Shown: positions 35,033-44,599 of the stretch, piece by piece
How positions within the stretch are numbered: the first letter of the stretch is position 1
Layout: every line of letters starts with the position of its first letter
Assembly: GCF_014697105.1 (NCBI RefSeq)
Contig: NZ_JACJRF010000017.1
Location: 1 to 64,000 of the forward strand
Reading direction: 5' to 3'
DNA from: Anabaena subtropica FACHB-260
Lineage (GTDB): Bacteria > Cyanobacteriota > Cyanobacteriia > Cyanobacteriales > Nostocaceae
DNA length: 64,000 bases
Position numbers and translations under genes: made by a program
The notes under the pieces: generated by a model
Seen by the model: only the letters and a program-made list of their open reading frames with translations
The model's database searches: none
What the model was told of the DNA's origin: nothing

Positions 35033-35978
35033 GGCGATCGCTCTGCTATTAAATCAAGATTTAAAATAAAAATTAGTGAAAAAGCTTCCACTGTTGACCA
35101 ATATGTTTGTGAAAATAGTTTTAGTTAAATTTAAGTTTTTACATTTGAGTAACGACAGTGAATTTTGACTTTTTGCCATGACAAATTTTCCACCAAGCAG
35201 TAGCACATCTAAGTACAACTCACCCTGAGTGGAATAGCGTCATGATGCCAAACAGAAAAATTACTCAACTGATTACTAGAAAACAGTGTTTCAAAAACCA
35301 GATTGATTTTCTGTATCTTTCATTAACTTGGCTAATCTAACAGTACCTTAAGTACTACACGTAGAGTTATTGGCTCAAACCCATCAGTAGCAAAAGTTTT
35401 ATCTGTCTTCTCACTGTATAACGCCAAATTAAGGTAAATTAAGCTGAAATACGGTTACATAGTGAGAAGCGAGTGTTTTTACGCACTCAGCAATTGTTGC
35501 TTTGTAACTTACTTAAGTTTGAGATTTTAGAGATGTTATTAGCCAGATTTTTCACAGCAATCACTTGCCAAATGTCAATAGCAGATTTTTACTATAAAGA
35601 TTTCTCTTTTCTTTAAATGGTAGATAGGCAAGTAATGGCTTACTAAATGCTAGGTTACTCTAATTTATCTAGGGAAATAAAAATAATATATAAACTTTAT
35701 GGCTAATGCTTAAAGAAAGCGTGAATAAAAATTAAACTGGAAGGTATTTGAATACTTCCTTACTCATTAGTTTTCCTGAGGGTGAAAAATTGTACAGTAG
35801 AAACCACATTTTTATAATTTTTTAATGTGAATCCTGTTCAGTGTATGTGCAATATTGCCATTTCCACAATAAATTAGCGATCGCCTACATTGGCTTGTTG
35901 CTAAACCTTACCTGTTTCTGGCTCTTAACTCAATTCGTTAAAATTAACAATGCCACTTGTGAAACGGGAATTACCGCA
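35033..35978. other. Long gene-free stretch between divergent genes
   Basis: About 945 bp, AT-rich, between the response regulator and the Uma2 gene. An open frame reaches back to 35841 ahead of the Uma2 ATG, but the extra 46 residues do not look like family sequence. I see no tRNA, array or clear hairpin here. Confidence 0.4.
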
Positions 35979-36674
35979 ATGGTTACACTGATACCATCCT
36001 CCACCTCAAAAGGCATTATCTACCCGGACAGCGACGGACTGCCAATAGCAGACAACACAAAACAGTTTGAGTTGATTGTACTAATCAAGAAAAACTTGGA
36101 CTTATTGTTTGCCAATGACCCTAATGTATTCGTCGCAGGTGACTTACTCTGGTATCCTGTTGAAGGTGATAACCTAAAACGTCGTGCGCCTGATGTAATG
36201 GTGGTTTTTGGCAGACCAAAAGGCGATAGAGGCTCCTATATCCAATGGCAAGAAGAAAACATTTCACCGCAAGTAGTGTTTGAAATTCTCTCCCCTGGTA
36301 ATACTGCTAAAGAGATGATTGCAAAATACAAGTTTTATGAACGCTATGGGGTAGAAGAATATTATTTATATGACCCTGAGAAATTTGAGTTAAGTGGTTG
36401 GTTACGCTCTGGTGATGAATTAGCGGAAATTTCCCAAATGGCTGGATGGACAAGTCCTCGTCTCGATGTCCGCTTTGAGTTGTTAGATAGTGACCTTCAG
36501 ATTTATCGTCCAGATGGTCAAAAGTTTTTAACATATTTAGAACTGGCGCAGCAAAGGGAAGAAGCGCAAATACAAGCTGAACAAGAACGCCAACGCGCTG
36601 AACAAGCAGAAAACCAATTATCAGCACTTCGTGCTTTACTGCAAGCCAAAGGAATTAATCCAGACGAATTATGA
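35979..36674 (+). CDS. Uma2 family endonuclease-fold protein
   Basis: 231 aa from ATG 35979. It has the PD-(D/E)XK-like Uma2 core: LLWYPVEGDNLKRRAPDVMVV near residues 60-80 (the APDVMVV Asp), then VVFEILSPGNTAKEMIAKYKFYERYGVEEYYLYDP, with E-x-LSP and the K-x-x-x-Y pattern typical of the family. Residues about 185-231 form a short coiled coil (QQREEAQIQAEQERQRAEQA). Uma2 genes are very numerous in cyanobacteria and their biological role is unknown. Confidence 0.88.
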   Translation: MVTLIPSSTSKGIIYPDSDGLPIADNTKQFELIVLIKKNLDLLFANDPNVFVAGDLLWYPVEGDNLKRRAPDVMVVFGRPKGDRGSYIQWQEENISPQVVFEILSPGNTAKEMIAKYKFYERYGVEEYYLYDPEKFELSGWLRSGDELAEISQMAGWTSPRLDVRFELLDSDLQIYRPDGQKFLTYLELAQQREEAQIQAEQERQRAEQAENQLSALRALLQAKGINPDEL

Positions 36675-36743
36675 CTCAGGGCTGAGTGTTGAGTGCTGAC
36701 TTAAAAATATTATTTTCTAATCGCCAAAATTTCCTGAATTTTG

Positions 36744-36780
36744 TGGCGCTTGCGTTTCCCGTTCGCGGTAGCGTTGCGTA
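36744..36780. repeat. Dispersed GCGCTTGCG-type repeat before rluD
   Basis: GGCGCTTGCGTTTCCCGTTC followed by GCGGTAGCGTTGCG belongs to a dispersed repeat also seen near 11835 and, in part, near 38990. It occupies most of the gap between the Uma2 gene and rluD. Confidence 0.5.
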
Positions 36781-36825
36781 ACAAAGAGTATTTTGAATTT
36801 TAAATTGATTTGTCCTTAGTGCCTA

Positions 36826-37764
36826 ATGTTGAACGAATTTTACTTACTAGTTGAAGAAAACAGCGAACGCATCGACCGTTATCTTGCTGAAGAATTACCA
36901 GATTTATCCCGTTCTCGGATTCAACAGTTAATTGAACAGGGTAAAGTCCAAGTTAATGGCAAAGTTTGTACATCTAAAAAGATAAACCTGAAAGTAGGCG
37001 ATCGCATCATTTTAGCAATTCCCGAAGCCCAACCCTTAGAACTACAAGCAGAAGATATACCCCTAGATATTCTCTATGAGGATGACCAGCTACTCATTCT
37101 CAACAAACCAGCTGGTTTAGTTGTTCATCCAGCACCCGGACACCCTAATGGCACATTGGTAAACGCTTTGTTGGCGCATTGTCCTAATCTCCCAGGTATT
37201 GGGGGTGTGCAAAGACCGGGAATTGTCCATCGTTTAGATAAAGATACAACGGGGGCAATAGCGATCGCTAAAACCGACATTGCTTATCAACATCTACAAG
37301 CGCAACTCCAAGCCAAAACCGCACGGCGAGAATATTTAGGTGTTGTTTATGGTGCGCCAAAAACTGCAACTGGCAAAGTAGATTTACCCGTTGGTCGCCA
37401 TCCCCAAGACCGCAAGAAAATGGCTATTGTCCCCGTAGAAGAAGGGGGAAGGTCAGCCATCACCCATTGGCAAATACAAGAACGTCTGGGAAACTTCACA
37501 TTAATTCACTTTCAACTTGAAACTGGACGCACTCACCAAATTCGGGTTCACAGCGCTAAGATGGGTCATCCTATAGTCGGCGACCCTGTGTATGGTTCCG
37601 GTCGTTCTGTGGGAGTAAATTTACCAGGTCAAGCTCTCCACGCTTGGCGATTGAGATTGCAACATCCAATTTCTGAAGATTGGGTTGAAGTCACAGCAAC
37701 TCCTCCACAAAGTTTTACAACTCTCTTAGACATTCTTAGACGCAGAGCCGCCATATCTTCTTGA
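36826..37764 (+). CDS. RluA/RluD family ribosomal pseudouridine synthase
   Basis: 312 aa with an N-terminal S4 RNA-binding domain (about residues 14-75; RIQQLIEQGKVQVNGKV) and a catalytic domain with HRLDKDTTGAIAIAKT, where D138 is the nucleophile. RTHQIRVHSAKMGHPIVGDP follows near 240-260. It probably isomerises uridines in helix 69 of 23S rRNA, the RluD role, although RluA-family specificity cannot be settled from sequence alone. In related heterocystous strains an rluD-type gene precedes the pec/cpc region, as here. Confidence 0.92.
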   Translation: MLNEFYLLVEENSERIDRYLAEELPDLSRSRIQQLIEQGKVQVNGKVCTSKKINLKVGDRIILAIPEAQPLELQAEDIPLDILYEDDQLLILNKPAGLVVHPAPGHPNGTLVNALLAHCPNLPGIGGVQRPGIVHRLDKDTTGAIAIAKTDIAYQHLQAQLQAKTARREYLGVVYGAPKTATGKVDLPVGRHPQDRKKMAIVPVEEGGRSAITHWQIQERLGNFTLIHFQLETGRTHQIRVHSAKMGHPIVGDPVYGSGRSVGVNLPGQALHAWRLRLQHPISEDWVEVTATPPQSFTTLLDILRRRAAISS

Positions 37765-38698
37765 CCCTGTTTAAGCAATCAGACTCTTCATTTTGAAAGG
37801 GGTGCGAGGGTAATACCATTTTGGATTTTAGATTTTAGATTTGGGATTGAAAACCGCTTGGTGTATATGGGTTTTCTCCGTCCATCTGTCGCCATCATTT
37901 TTCAAATTAGAATAACTAGTCGTCTTACTGTCAGCAAGACAGCATATATAAGCTTGATTTAATACCAGGGTAGAAAAAATGCTCAATCATTTATTAAGTA
38001 AAGTAAATAAAATGATTTAATTATTAAACTATTGTTCATACAAAGTAACTAAAACCTTTATAAAAAAATAAGTTTTGGGAAAGTCTGTGTGTATTAACAC
38101 TAACTTAAAAAACTTAAGAATAAATTCATTCAAGCGGTATGTAAAATAATAAATAAGGATTTAAAAGCAATTTTAAATCCTTATTTTAATTACTAATATA
38201 ATTTACATATAGGTGCAGGTTTTTTCAATTATCTATTCGGGAAAGATTGCTTTAAAATTTACTCTTTAGGCATGGATAATAATTGTAAATAAACTGAAAA
38301 ATGGTGCAATTACCTTTAGATAGGAATAAAAAAGGCTTGACCGTAGCAATTGCTGCTTTATCTAATAATCACTAAATTCTCTATTGCGCTACTCATTCAA
38401 AATTTCCTTCACTTCGGGACACTGCAAGAATACTGGCGCTCCGACTTTTCTCTGTATTCAGAATTAATTCAAAATTTTTTATTCTTCATTTTGAATTATC
38501 TTGGCACAAGCCTTCCCTATGTTAGTGTAAGCCTAGCTGTAGGCTAATTTACATTTTCCGTTCAAGAAAATTCACTATTTAATGTTAATAATTAGTGATT
38601 GAGAATTTTATACTGTTATACTTTCAGTCCATTATCTTGTACATTTTTCCATCAAAAGTCAACTTATTAATAAACCCATATTTAGCTTACAACTAAAT
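37765..38698. other. Gene-poor stretch upstream of the lyase remnant
   Basis: This is the first part of a 1.9-kb gap before cpcB. It holds a heptamer run near 37822-37856 (GATTTTA, GATTTTA, GATTTGG units) and a perfect 16-bp hairpin at 38151-38186 (AAATAAGGATTTAAAA, loop GCAA). That hairpin looks like a terminator with no gene in front of it. A 65-codon frame at 38350 is judged chance. Related strains carry pecB-A-C-E-F between this point and cpcB. Confidence 0.5.
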
Positions 38699-38920
38699 CA
38701 GGCTGAGACTCCAGAATAAGCGATCGCTTTAGCCGCTATTACTGCCTTAACCTAAACATTTCATCATCACTATCCTAACAATGCCCAATAAAAGCTAATT
38801 TGGGTATTACTCACACCCGAAGATCGAGGATTACGTTACGCGGTGGAGGTGTCTTTACAAGAAATTGCCACACCAGAAGCTCAAGCTGTTTTACGACAAG
38901 CGATCGCTTTGGGTTCAAAA
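38699..38920 (+). pseudogene. Decayed HEAT-repeat protein, possibly a pecF-like lyase remnant
   Basis: One frame reads as protein across three TAA codons (38717, 38753, 38789): AIALAAITALT, then TFHHHYPNNAQ, then KLIWVLLTPEDRGLRYAVEV and on to SLQEIATPEAQAVLRQAIAL. Each TAA would be CAA (Gln) with one C-to-T change. The segment DRGLRYAVEVSLQ resembles the HEAT unit EWSIRYAAIVGLQ of CpcF at 43.5 kb, so a CpcF/PecF-type bilin lyase origin is plausible. Its place directly before cpcB is where pecF lies in strains with phycoerythrocyanin. Too short to be sure; another HEAT protein is possible. Confidence 0.45.
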
Positions 38921-39399
38921 AAGCAGGGATCTGAAATACTCTTCCCCAATCCCCACTGTCTTTTCATCTCTGGATTTGCGTTAGCGTAGTGGACGCAGCG
39001 CAGCGAGTTTTTAAATTATGAGATTTTGTGTAATCCCATATCTGTCTTGAAATTATAGTGCTTCGACGAGGGAAACCCGTCCACGCAACTTTCCGCAAGA
39101 TCCAAAATCCAAAATTCTCCAGTCCCCTTCTCTACAAATGTTGCGAAAAATTAATTTTACGTTTATTCACAAAAACCATCCTGATGAAAAACTTCAAGTA
39201 AAACAGCAATAGATTGCTATCACTACGTTTGTGGAAATATTAAAAAATAATTAACCCTCCTATATTTCTGCTAAAACCGCTAATTTATGAAGTTGTGTTA
39301 CGAAGAATTAGTGGTTTTCTCAGTTCTAGCCCTTGTATGTAAAGCAGTTGAGGGGGTTCTTATTCCTGCAACTTATTTATTCACAATTTTTAACAAAAT

Positions 39400-39667
39400 A
39401 AGGATCTATAGCATTGTATAAACATAAGCTGGAGGGGTTAAACAACAGACAAAAGTTAAACAAGGCAATCGATTCATAAAGTTTGCCAGCTTCTCATAAA
39501 ATCACCCCAGTTTCTCATTTTTCTCATTTTATTGAAGTGGCAAGAAATTTTGAGACTACCTGAGAAGCAGTTTGATCCCTGGTCTGTTTACAACCGTTTC
39601 CGAGAAATAAAACATAGCCAGTTTTAATCCAGACATCTCTCAACCAAGAATTAGGAGATTTAAGTCC
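39400..39667 (+). promoter_or_regulatory. Leader and promoter region of the cpc operon
   Basis: The stretch directly before cpcB has no gene. TTCTCAT occurs three times (39491, 39512 and 39521), which may be a regulator or RNA-binding repeat. AGGAGAT lies at 39653-39659, just before the cpcB ATG, as a good ribosome site. A long untranslated leader is usual for this operon, but I cannot fix the transcription start. Confidence 0.5.
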
Positions 39668-40189
39668 ATGACATTAGACGTATTTACCAAGGTGGTTTCT
39701 CAGGCTGACTCCAGAGGCGAGTTCCTCAGCAACGAACAACTAGACGCTTTGGCAAATGTTGTTAAAGAAGGCAACAAGCGCTTGGATGTTGTTAACCGCA
39801 TCACCAGCAACGCTTCTGCGATCGTTACCAACGCTGCTCGTGCATTGTTTGAAGAACAACCCCAGTTGATTGCTCCTGGTGGTAACGCTTACACCAACCG
39901 CCGTATGGCTGCTTGTCTGCGCGACATGGAAATCATCTTGCGTTACGTCACCTACGCTATCCTCGCAGGCGATGCTAGCGTTCTAGACGATCGCTGCTTG
40001 AATGGCTTGCGCGAAACATACCAAGCATTGGGAACTCCTGGTTCTTCCGTAGCTGTTGGCGTTCAAAAAATGAAAGATGCTGCTGTTGGTATCGCTAACG
40101 ACCCCAACGGTATCACCAAAGGCGATTGCAGCCAATTGATCTCTGAAGTAGCTAGCTACTTTGATCGCGCTGCTGCTGCTGTTGGTTAA
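39668..40189 (+). CDS. cpcB: C-phycocyanin beta subunit
   Basis: 173-aa phycobiliprotein beta chain of the phycobilisome rods. Bilin-binding cysteines are C83 ([12 protein letters not shown]84 in consensus numbering) and C154 ([10 protein letters not shown]155). The asparagine in [10 protein letters not shown] fits the methylated Asn72 site. First gene of the operon; codon use is strongly biased as in highly expressed genes. The fold is globin-like, and it pairs with CpcA into trimers and hexamers. Confidence 0.99.
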
Positions 40190-40279
40190 TTTTAACGAGC
40201 AAAGTCCAGCACCTACTGAAACCTAATTATTTAGGTAACAGGTAAAAAACTACGAAATTACTAAGGAGAATTTTACATC

Positions 40280-40771
40280 ATGGTTAAAACCCCCATTACC
40301 GAAGCTATTGCTGCTGCTGATACCCAAGGTCGTTTCTTAGGCAACACCGAACTCCAATCAGCTCGTGGTCGTTATGAGCGCGCTGCTGCTAGTTTAGAAG
40401 CTGCTCGTGGTCTAACCTCTAACGCTCAACGCTTGATTGACGGTGCAACCCAAGCTGTTTACCAAAAATTCCCTTACACCACCCAAACCCCCGGCCCTCA
40501 ATTCGCTGCTGACAGCCGTGGTAAATCCAAGTGCGCTCGTGACGTTGGTCACTACCTACGCATCATCACCTATAGCTTAGTTGCTGGTGGTACTGGCCCC
40601 TTGGATGAATACTTAATTGCTGGTTTGGCTGAAATCAACAGCACCTTTGATTTGTCTCCTAGCTGGTATGTTGAAGCTCTGAAGCACATCAAAGCTAATC
40701 ATGGTTTAGGCGGTCAAGCTGCTAACGAAGCTAACACCTACATCGACTACGCTATCAACGCTCTCAGCTAG
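40280..40771 (+). CDS. cpcA: C-phycocyanin alpha subunit
   Basis: 163-aa alpha chain with one phycocyanobilin site, C85 in [14 protein letters not shown] (C84 in consensus numbering), loaded by the CpcE/CpcF lyase encoded further down. It pairs with CpcB. AAGGAGAA precedes the ATG, 90 bp after cpcB. An inverted repeat just after the gene probably sets the abundant cpcBA message apart from the longer linker transcripts. Confidence 0.99.
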   Translation: MVKTPITEAIAAADTQGRFLGNTELQSARGRYERAAASLEAARGLTSNAQRLIDGATQAVYQKFPYTTQTPGPQFAADSRGKSKCARDVGHYLRIITYSLVAGGTGPLDEYLIAGLAEINSTFDLSPSWYVEALKHIKANHGLGGQAANEANTYIDYAINALS

Positions 40772-40780
40772 ATAGCTTCC

Positions 40781-40845
40781 TGCCCGGAAAGGGGTGCAAG
40801 TGCTGGATGTAGTTATCACCTAGCAGTTGAATCTCGTTCCGGGCA
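40781..40845 (+). promoter_or_regulatory. Stem-loop between cpcA and cpcC
   Basis: TGCCCGGAA (40781-40789) and TTCCGGGCA (40837-40845) form a perfect GC-rich 9-bp stem 10 bp after cpcA, with no T run. Placed here it would stabilise or partly terminate the cpcBA message, explaining the usual excess of subunit over linker transcripts. The role is inferred. Confidence 0.65.
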
Positions 40846-40932
40846 TAGTTTTATGTATGAAAAAGGGACTAACACTTTTTCAAATTCAGTAGTCGGTAGT
40901 GAAAACCGGCAAAAAAATAGGGGAAACTTAAA

Positions 40933-41793
40933 ATGGCAATTACAGCAGCAGCATCGAGGCTGGGAACAGAGCCTTTTAGCGACGCACCTAAAGTAGAATT
41001 ACGCCCCAAAGCTAGCAGAGAAGAAGTAGAATCAGTGATTCGCGCCGTTTATCGGCACGTTTTGGGTAATGACTACATACTCGCATCAGAACGCCTTGTT
41101 AGTGCAGAGTCTCTATTGAGAGATGGTAATCTAACAGTGCGTGAGTTTGTGCGTAGCGTTGCTAAATCAGAACTCTACAAACAGAAATTTTTCTACAACA
41201 GCTTCCAAACTCGACTAATCGAACTCAACTATAAACACTTGTTGGGTCGCGCTCCTTACGATGAGTCAGAAGTTGTTTACCACTTAGACCTATACCAGAA
41301 TAAGGGTTACGATGCCGAGATAGACTCCTATATAGATTCATGGGAGTATCAAAGCAACTTCGGCGATAACGTCGTTCCTTACTATCGTGGTTTTGAGACT
41401 CAAGTAGGGCAGAAAACAGCAGGTTTCAACCGGATGTTCCGTTTGTACCGTGGTTATGCTAACAGCGATCGCGCTCAAGTAGAAGGTACTAAGTCTCGAT
41501 TGGCGCGGGAATTAGCTAGTAACAAAACTTCTACAATTGTTGGGCCATCTGGAACTAATAATAGTTGGGGTTTCCGGGCTTCAGCAGATGTCGCTCCCAA
41601 GAAAAACTTGGGTAATGCCGTTGGCGAAGGCGATCGCGTCTATCGACTAGAAGTTACCGGAGTTCGTAACCCTGGCTACCCCAGTGTACGGCGGAGCAGC
41701 ACGGTATTTATAGTACCTTACGAGCGGCTCTCTGACAAGATCCAGCAAATCCACAAGCAAGGTGGCAAAATCGTTAGTGTCACCTCAGCCTAA
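40933..41793 (+). CDS. cpcC: Phycocyanin rod linker polypeptide
   Basis: 286-aa rod linker joining phycocyanin hexamers. The N-terminal linker (Pfam00427-type) domain spans about residues 25-180 ([37 protein letters not shown]). A C-terminal CpcD-like domain spans about 235-285 ([31 protein letters not shown]). Standard length. A 70-bp heptamer repeat follows it before cpcD. Confidence 0.97.
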
Positions 41794-41809
41794 GGTAAGG
41801 GGATTTTGT

Positions 41810-41879
41810 CAGTGGTCAGTGGTCATTATTCAGTGGTCAGGATTCAAAAAACTGACAACTAGCAACTGACAACTAACAC
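41810..41879. repeat. Ten-unit heptamer repeat between cpcC and cpcD
   Basis: Ten phase-continuous 7-mers run from CAGTGGT, CAGTGGT, CATTATT, CAGTGGT through to CTGACAA, CTAGCAA, CTGACAA, CTAACAC. They lie inside the operon, and the CTGACAA units match those between cpcG1 and cpcG2. Confidence 0.85.
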
Positions 41880-41922
41880 GCGACAACACGGTAAAACTTA
41901 CAACAATGGAGATAGAGAAGTA

Positions 41923-42165
41923 ATGTTCGGTCAAACCACACTTGGGGCTGGTAGCGTTTCTTCCTCCGCTAGTCGAGTATTTCGTTACGAAGTCATAGGC
42001 TTGCGGCAAAGCTCAGAAACAGACAAAAACAAATACAACATCCGTAACAGTGGCAGTGTATTTATCACAGTGCCATACAGCCGGATGAACGAAGAATACC
42101 AACGGATTACCCGCTTGGGTGGCAAAATCGTCAAGATTGAGCAATTGGTTTCCGCAGAGGCATAA
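41923..42165 (+). CDS. cpcD: Small rod-capping linker CpcD
   Basis: 80-aa rod terminator that caps the distal phycocyanin hexamer. The CpcD fold is shared with the C-terminus of CpcC: SRVFRYEVIGLRQSS near residues 16-30 and YQRITRLGGKIVKIEQL near 56-72. It is separated from cpcC by heptamer repeats and from cpcE by 12 bp. Confidence 0.97.
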   Translation: MFGQTTLGAGSVSSSASRVFRYEVIGLRQSSETDKNKYNIRNSGSVFITVPYSRMNEEYQRITRLGGKIVKIEQLVSAEA

Positions 42166-42177
42166 TAGCGCCTGGTA

Positions 42178-43005
42178 ATGATAGAACCTAGTGTGGAAGA
42201 ATTTCCCGCAGAGAACGGGCCACAGCTAACACCAGAACTAGCCATAGCTAACCTGCAATCATCAGACTTAAGTCTCCGCTATTATGCTGCTTGGTGGTTG
42301 GGTAAGTATCGAGTGAAGGAAAATGCTGCTGTTGATGGCTTAATTGCAGCGTTAGAGGATGAAGCCGACAGAACCGAACTCGGTGGCTATCCCCTGCGAC
42401 GCAACGCAGCCAGAGCATTGGGAAAATTGGGCGATCGTAAAGCCGTGCCAAGCTTAATTAAGTGCTTGGAATGCGCAGACTTTTACGTGCGTGAAGCAGC
42501 TGCCCAATCTCTAGAAATGCTCAAAGATAAAACAGCAGCACCAGCACTCATCAAATTACTCGATGGGGGAGTTGCCCAGGCCGTGCAAGTCACAGGACGA
42601 CCTCATCTAGTCCAGCCCTACGAAGCAGTATTAGAAGCTTTAGGAGCTATTGGTGCTACTGGTGCTATCCCTCTGATTCAGCCATTTCTAGAGCATCCAG
42701 TCTCACGAGTGCAGTGTGCCGCAGCCAGGGCAATGTACCAGCTCACACAAGAACCAGTATATGGAGAGCTGCTGGTGAAAGTGTTGGCAGGTAACGACCT
42801 GAACCTACGACGGGTTGCCTTAGGAGACTTGGGTGCAATAGGATACTTGGCAGCAGCAGAAGCGATCGCCAACGCCAAAGCCGAAAACAGCTTCAAACTC
42901 ATAGCCCTCAAAGGATTGCTAGAACATCAGATACCAGAGTCAAACGCCCTCACAATATCTGATCATGCCATCCGGGTCATGAACCTCATGGATTCATTGT
43001 TGTAG
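42178..43005 (+). CDS. cpcE: Phycocyanobilin lyase alpha-subunit component CpcE
   Basis: 275-aa HEAT-repeat protein that forms the heterodimeric E/F lyase with CpcF, attaching phycocyanobilin to CpcA C84. Repeats are visible, for example SLRYYAAWWLGKYR near residues 30-43, PLRRNAARALGKLGDRKAVP near 72-91 and FYVREAAAQSLEMLKDKTAA near 102-121. It starts 12 bp after cpcD and is followed by a heptamer array that runs into the cpcF start codon. Confidence 0.97.
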   Translation: MIEPSVEEFPAENGPQLTPELAIANLQSSDLSLRYYAAWWLGKYRVKENAAVDGLIAALEDEADRTELGGYPLRRNAARALGKLGDRKAVPSLIKCLECADFYVREAAAQSLEMLKDKTAAPALIKLLDGGVAQAVQVTGRPHLVQPYEAVLEALGAIGATGAIPLIQPFLEHPVSRVQCAAARAMYQLTQEPVYGELLVKVLAGNDLNLRRVALGDLGAIGYLAAAEAIANAKAENSFKLIALKGLLEHQIPESNALTISDHAIRVMNLMDSLL

Positions 43006-43030
43006 TCAATAGTCCGTAGTCTATAGTCCA

Positions 43031-43079
43031 TTGACTGTTGACTATTGACTGTTGACTATTGACTATTAAATATTGACTA
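43031..43079. repeat. Heptamer repeat between cpcE and cpcF
   Basis: Seven 7-mers (TTGACTG/TTGACTA units, one TTAAATA) run in phase up to 43079. The next in-phase unit, ATGACTG, supplies the cpcF start codon, so the gene begins inside the repeat and no Shine-Dalgarno is visible. Confidence 0.88.
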
Positions 43080-43682
43080 ATGACTGATGAACTAATTAAT
43101 GGCGTTGCCCTGGCAGATACACCAGAGAAACTGGTAACAGCAGTACAGGAATTGGCAATGGCCAAAGATGTAGCTGCGATTCCCACTTTAATAGCTGTGT
43201 TTGGTTATAACAACCCAACCGCAGCAGCAATTGCTTCCACTGCTTTAGTGCAGTTGGGAGAAGCAGCAGTTCCCCAGTTACTCACCCAAATAGATGACTA
43301 CAACTATGGCGCACGGGCTTATTCGATTCGCACTCTCGCGGCGATCGCTGATCCCCGTGCTTTAGATGTATTAATCGATGCTGCTGCTACAGACTTTGCT
43401 CCCAGTGTCCGCCGGGCTGCGGCTAAAGGATTAGGGAACTTACACTGGCACAAGCTAGAGTTTCCCGACAACCAAACAGCACCCAAAAAAGCCTTGGAAA
43501 CACTGCTGTTGATTTCCCAAGATGCAGAATGGTCGATTCGTTATGCAGCGATCGTCGGTCTGCAAGGTTTAGTAAATATACCTGATTTACAACAGCCCAT
43601 CCATACTAGACTCAAAGAAATGCTGGCTACTGATCCTGAAAAGGCAGTCCAAGCACGTATTCTATTGGCTCAAAGTCAATAG
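43080..43682 (+). CDS. cpcF: Phycocyanobilin lyase component CpcF
   Basis: 200-aa HEAT-repeat partner of CpcE. Units include NPTAAAIASTALVQLGEAAV near residues 47-66, YGARAYSIRTLAAIADPRAL near 76-95, SVRRAAAKGLGNLHWHKLE near 107-126 and EWSIRYAAIVGLQGLV near 153-168. The ATG lies at the edge of a heptamer repeat, without a ribosome site, so translation may depend on coupling or on repeat structure. The last HEAT unit resembles the decayed frame before cpcB. Confidence 0.96.
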   Translation: MTDELINGVALADTPEKLVTAVQELAMAKDVAAIPTLIAVFGYNNPTAAAIASTALVQLGEAAVPQLLTQIDDYNYGARAYSIRTLAAIADPRALDVLIDAAATDFAPSVRRAAAKGLGNLHWHKLEFPDNQTAPKKALETLLLISQDAEWSIRYAAIVGLQGLVNIPDLQQPIHTRLKEMLATDPEKAVQARILLAQSQ

Positions 43683-43719
43683 TTAAAATTGAGTTTCATA
43701 AGAAAAGGTGAAAGTAAAA

Positions 43720-44559
43720 ATGTCAATACCTCTTTTGGAATATGCACCTTCTTCACAAAACCAACGTGTAGAAGGCTACGAAGTTCCTAATGAAGATACC
43801 CCAACTATCTATCGGTTGAGTGCTGCTATCGATGATGCTGATGTTGATGCCATTATTTGGGCAGCATATCGGCAAATTTTCAGCGAACACCTGATCATCG
43901 CCAGCAATCGCCAACGCTTTTTAGAATCTCAACTACGGAATCGGGCAATCAACGTCCGTGATTTTATCCGAGGATTAGGTAAATCAGAGGTTTACCGCAC
44001 CCAGGTAGCAGACCTCAACTCTAATTACCGTTTAGTTGACATTACCTTAAAAAGGTTCTTGGGACGTGCAGCTTATAACCAAGATGAAGAAATCGCTTGG
44101 TCAATTGTCATCGGCACTAAGGGATTACATGGTTTTATCGATGCCTTATTAGACAGTGATGAATACCAAGAAAACTTTGGCGATGATATTGTCCCTTACC
44201 AACGCCGCAGGTTTAAAGATAGACCCTTTAACCTAGTTAACCCTCGGTATAACGCATACTGGCGCGATCGCCAAACTCTCGCCTCCCTGGGTGGACGTTC
44301 CTTCTACAGCGCCCGTACCTCAGGCACTTTAACCAAAGACGATATCCGTCGCGCCATCCCCGCCAACTTCATGGCATTGGCAGGCAAAATTCTCGCCCCA
44401 GAACGGAACTACCAGCGCACCATCGCTTCCGTAACATCCCAAATCAAAGATATAAAAATTCCCGACACCAGCCGCGAAGTTACAACCCCCCAACCAACAG
44501 TTAAACCGACAGCCGTAGCTTTGCCATATCGTTATATTCCTGGCAATAAAACCACTTGA
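43720..44559 (+). CDS. cpcG1: Phycobilisome rod-core linker CpcG1
   Basis: 279 aa from ATG 43720; the GTG at 43708 is rejected because CpcG proteins begin MSIPLLEY or MALPLLEY. The conserved linker domain covers about residues 20-185 ([51 protein letters not shown]). The basic C-terminal extension links rods to the allophycocyanin core. First of four tandem cpcG genes. Confidence 0.96.
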   Translation: MSIPLLEYAPSSQNQRVEGYEVPNEDTPTIYRLSAAIDDADVDAIIWAAYRQIFSEHLIIASNRQRFLESQLRNRAINVRDFIRGLGKSEVYRTQVADLNSNYRLVDITLKRFLGRAAYNQDEEIAWSIVIGTKGLHGFIDALLDSDEYQENFGDDIVPYQRRRFKDRPFNLVNPRYNAYWRDRQTLASLGGRSFYSARTSGTLTKDDIRRAIPANFMALAGKILAPERNYQRTIASVTSQIKDIKIPDTSREVTTPQPTVKPTAVALPYRYIPGNKTT

Positions 44560-44567
44560 GAAGGCAA

Positions 44568-44595
44568 CTGACAACTAATAACTGACAACTAACCA
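44568..44595. repeat. Four-unit heptamer repeat between cpcG1 and cpcG2
   Basis: CTGACAA, CTAATAA, CTGACAA, CTAACCA fill nearly the whole gap between the cpcG1 stop and the cpcG2 start. The same units end the cpcC-cpcD repeat. Confidence 0.85.
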
Positions 44596-44599
44596 AACC

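Noticed and set aside
38350-38547. 65-codon frame in the cpc upstream gap
   Set aside because: AT-driven composition, no ribosome site, no family resemblance.
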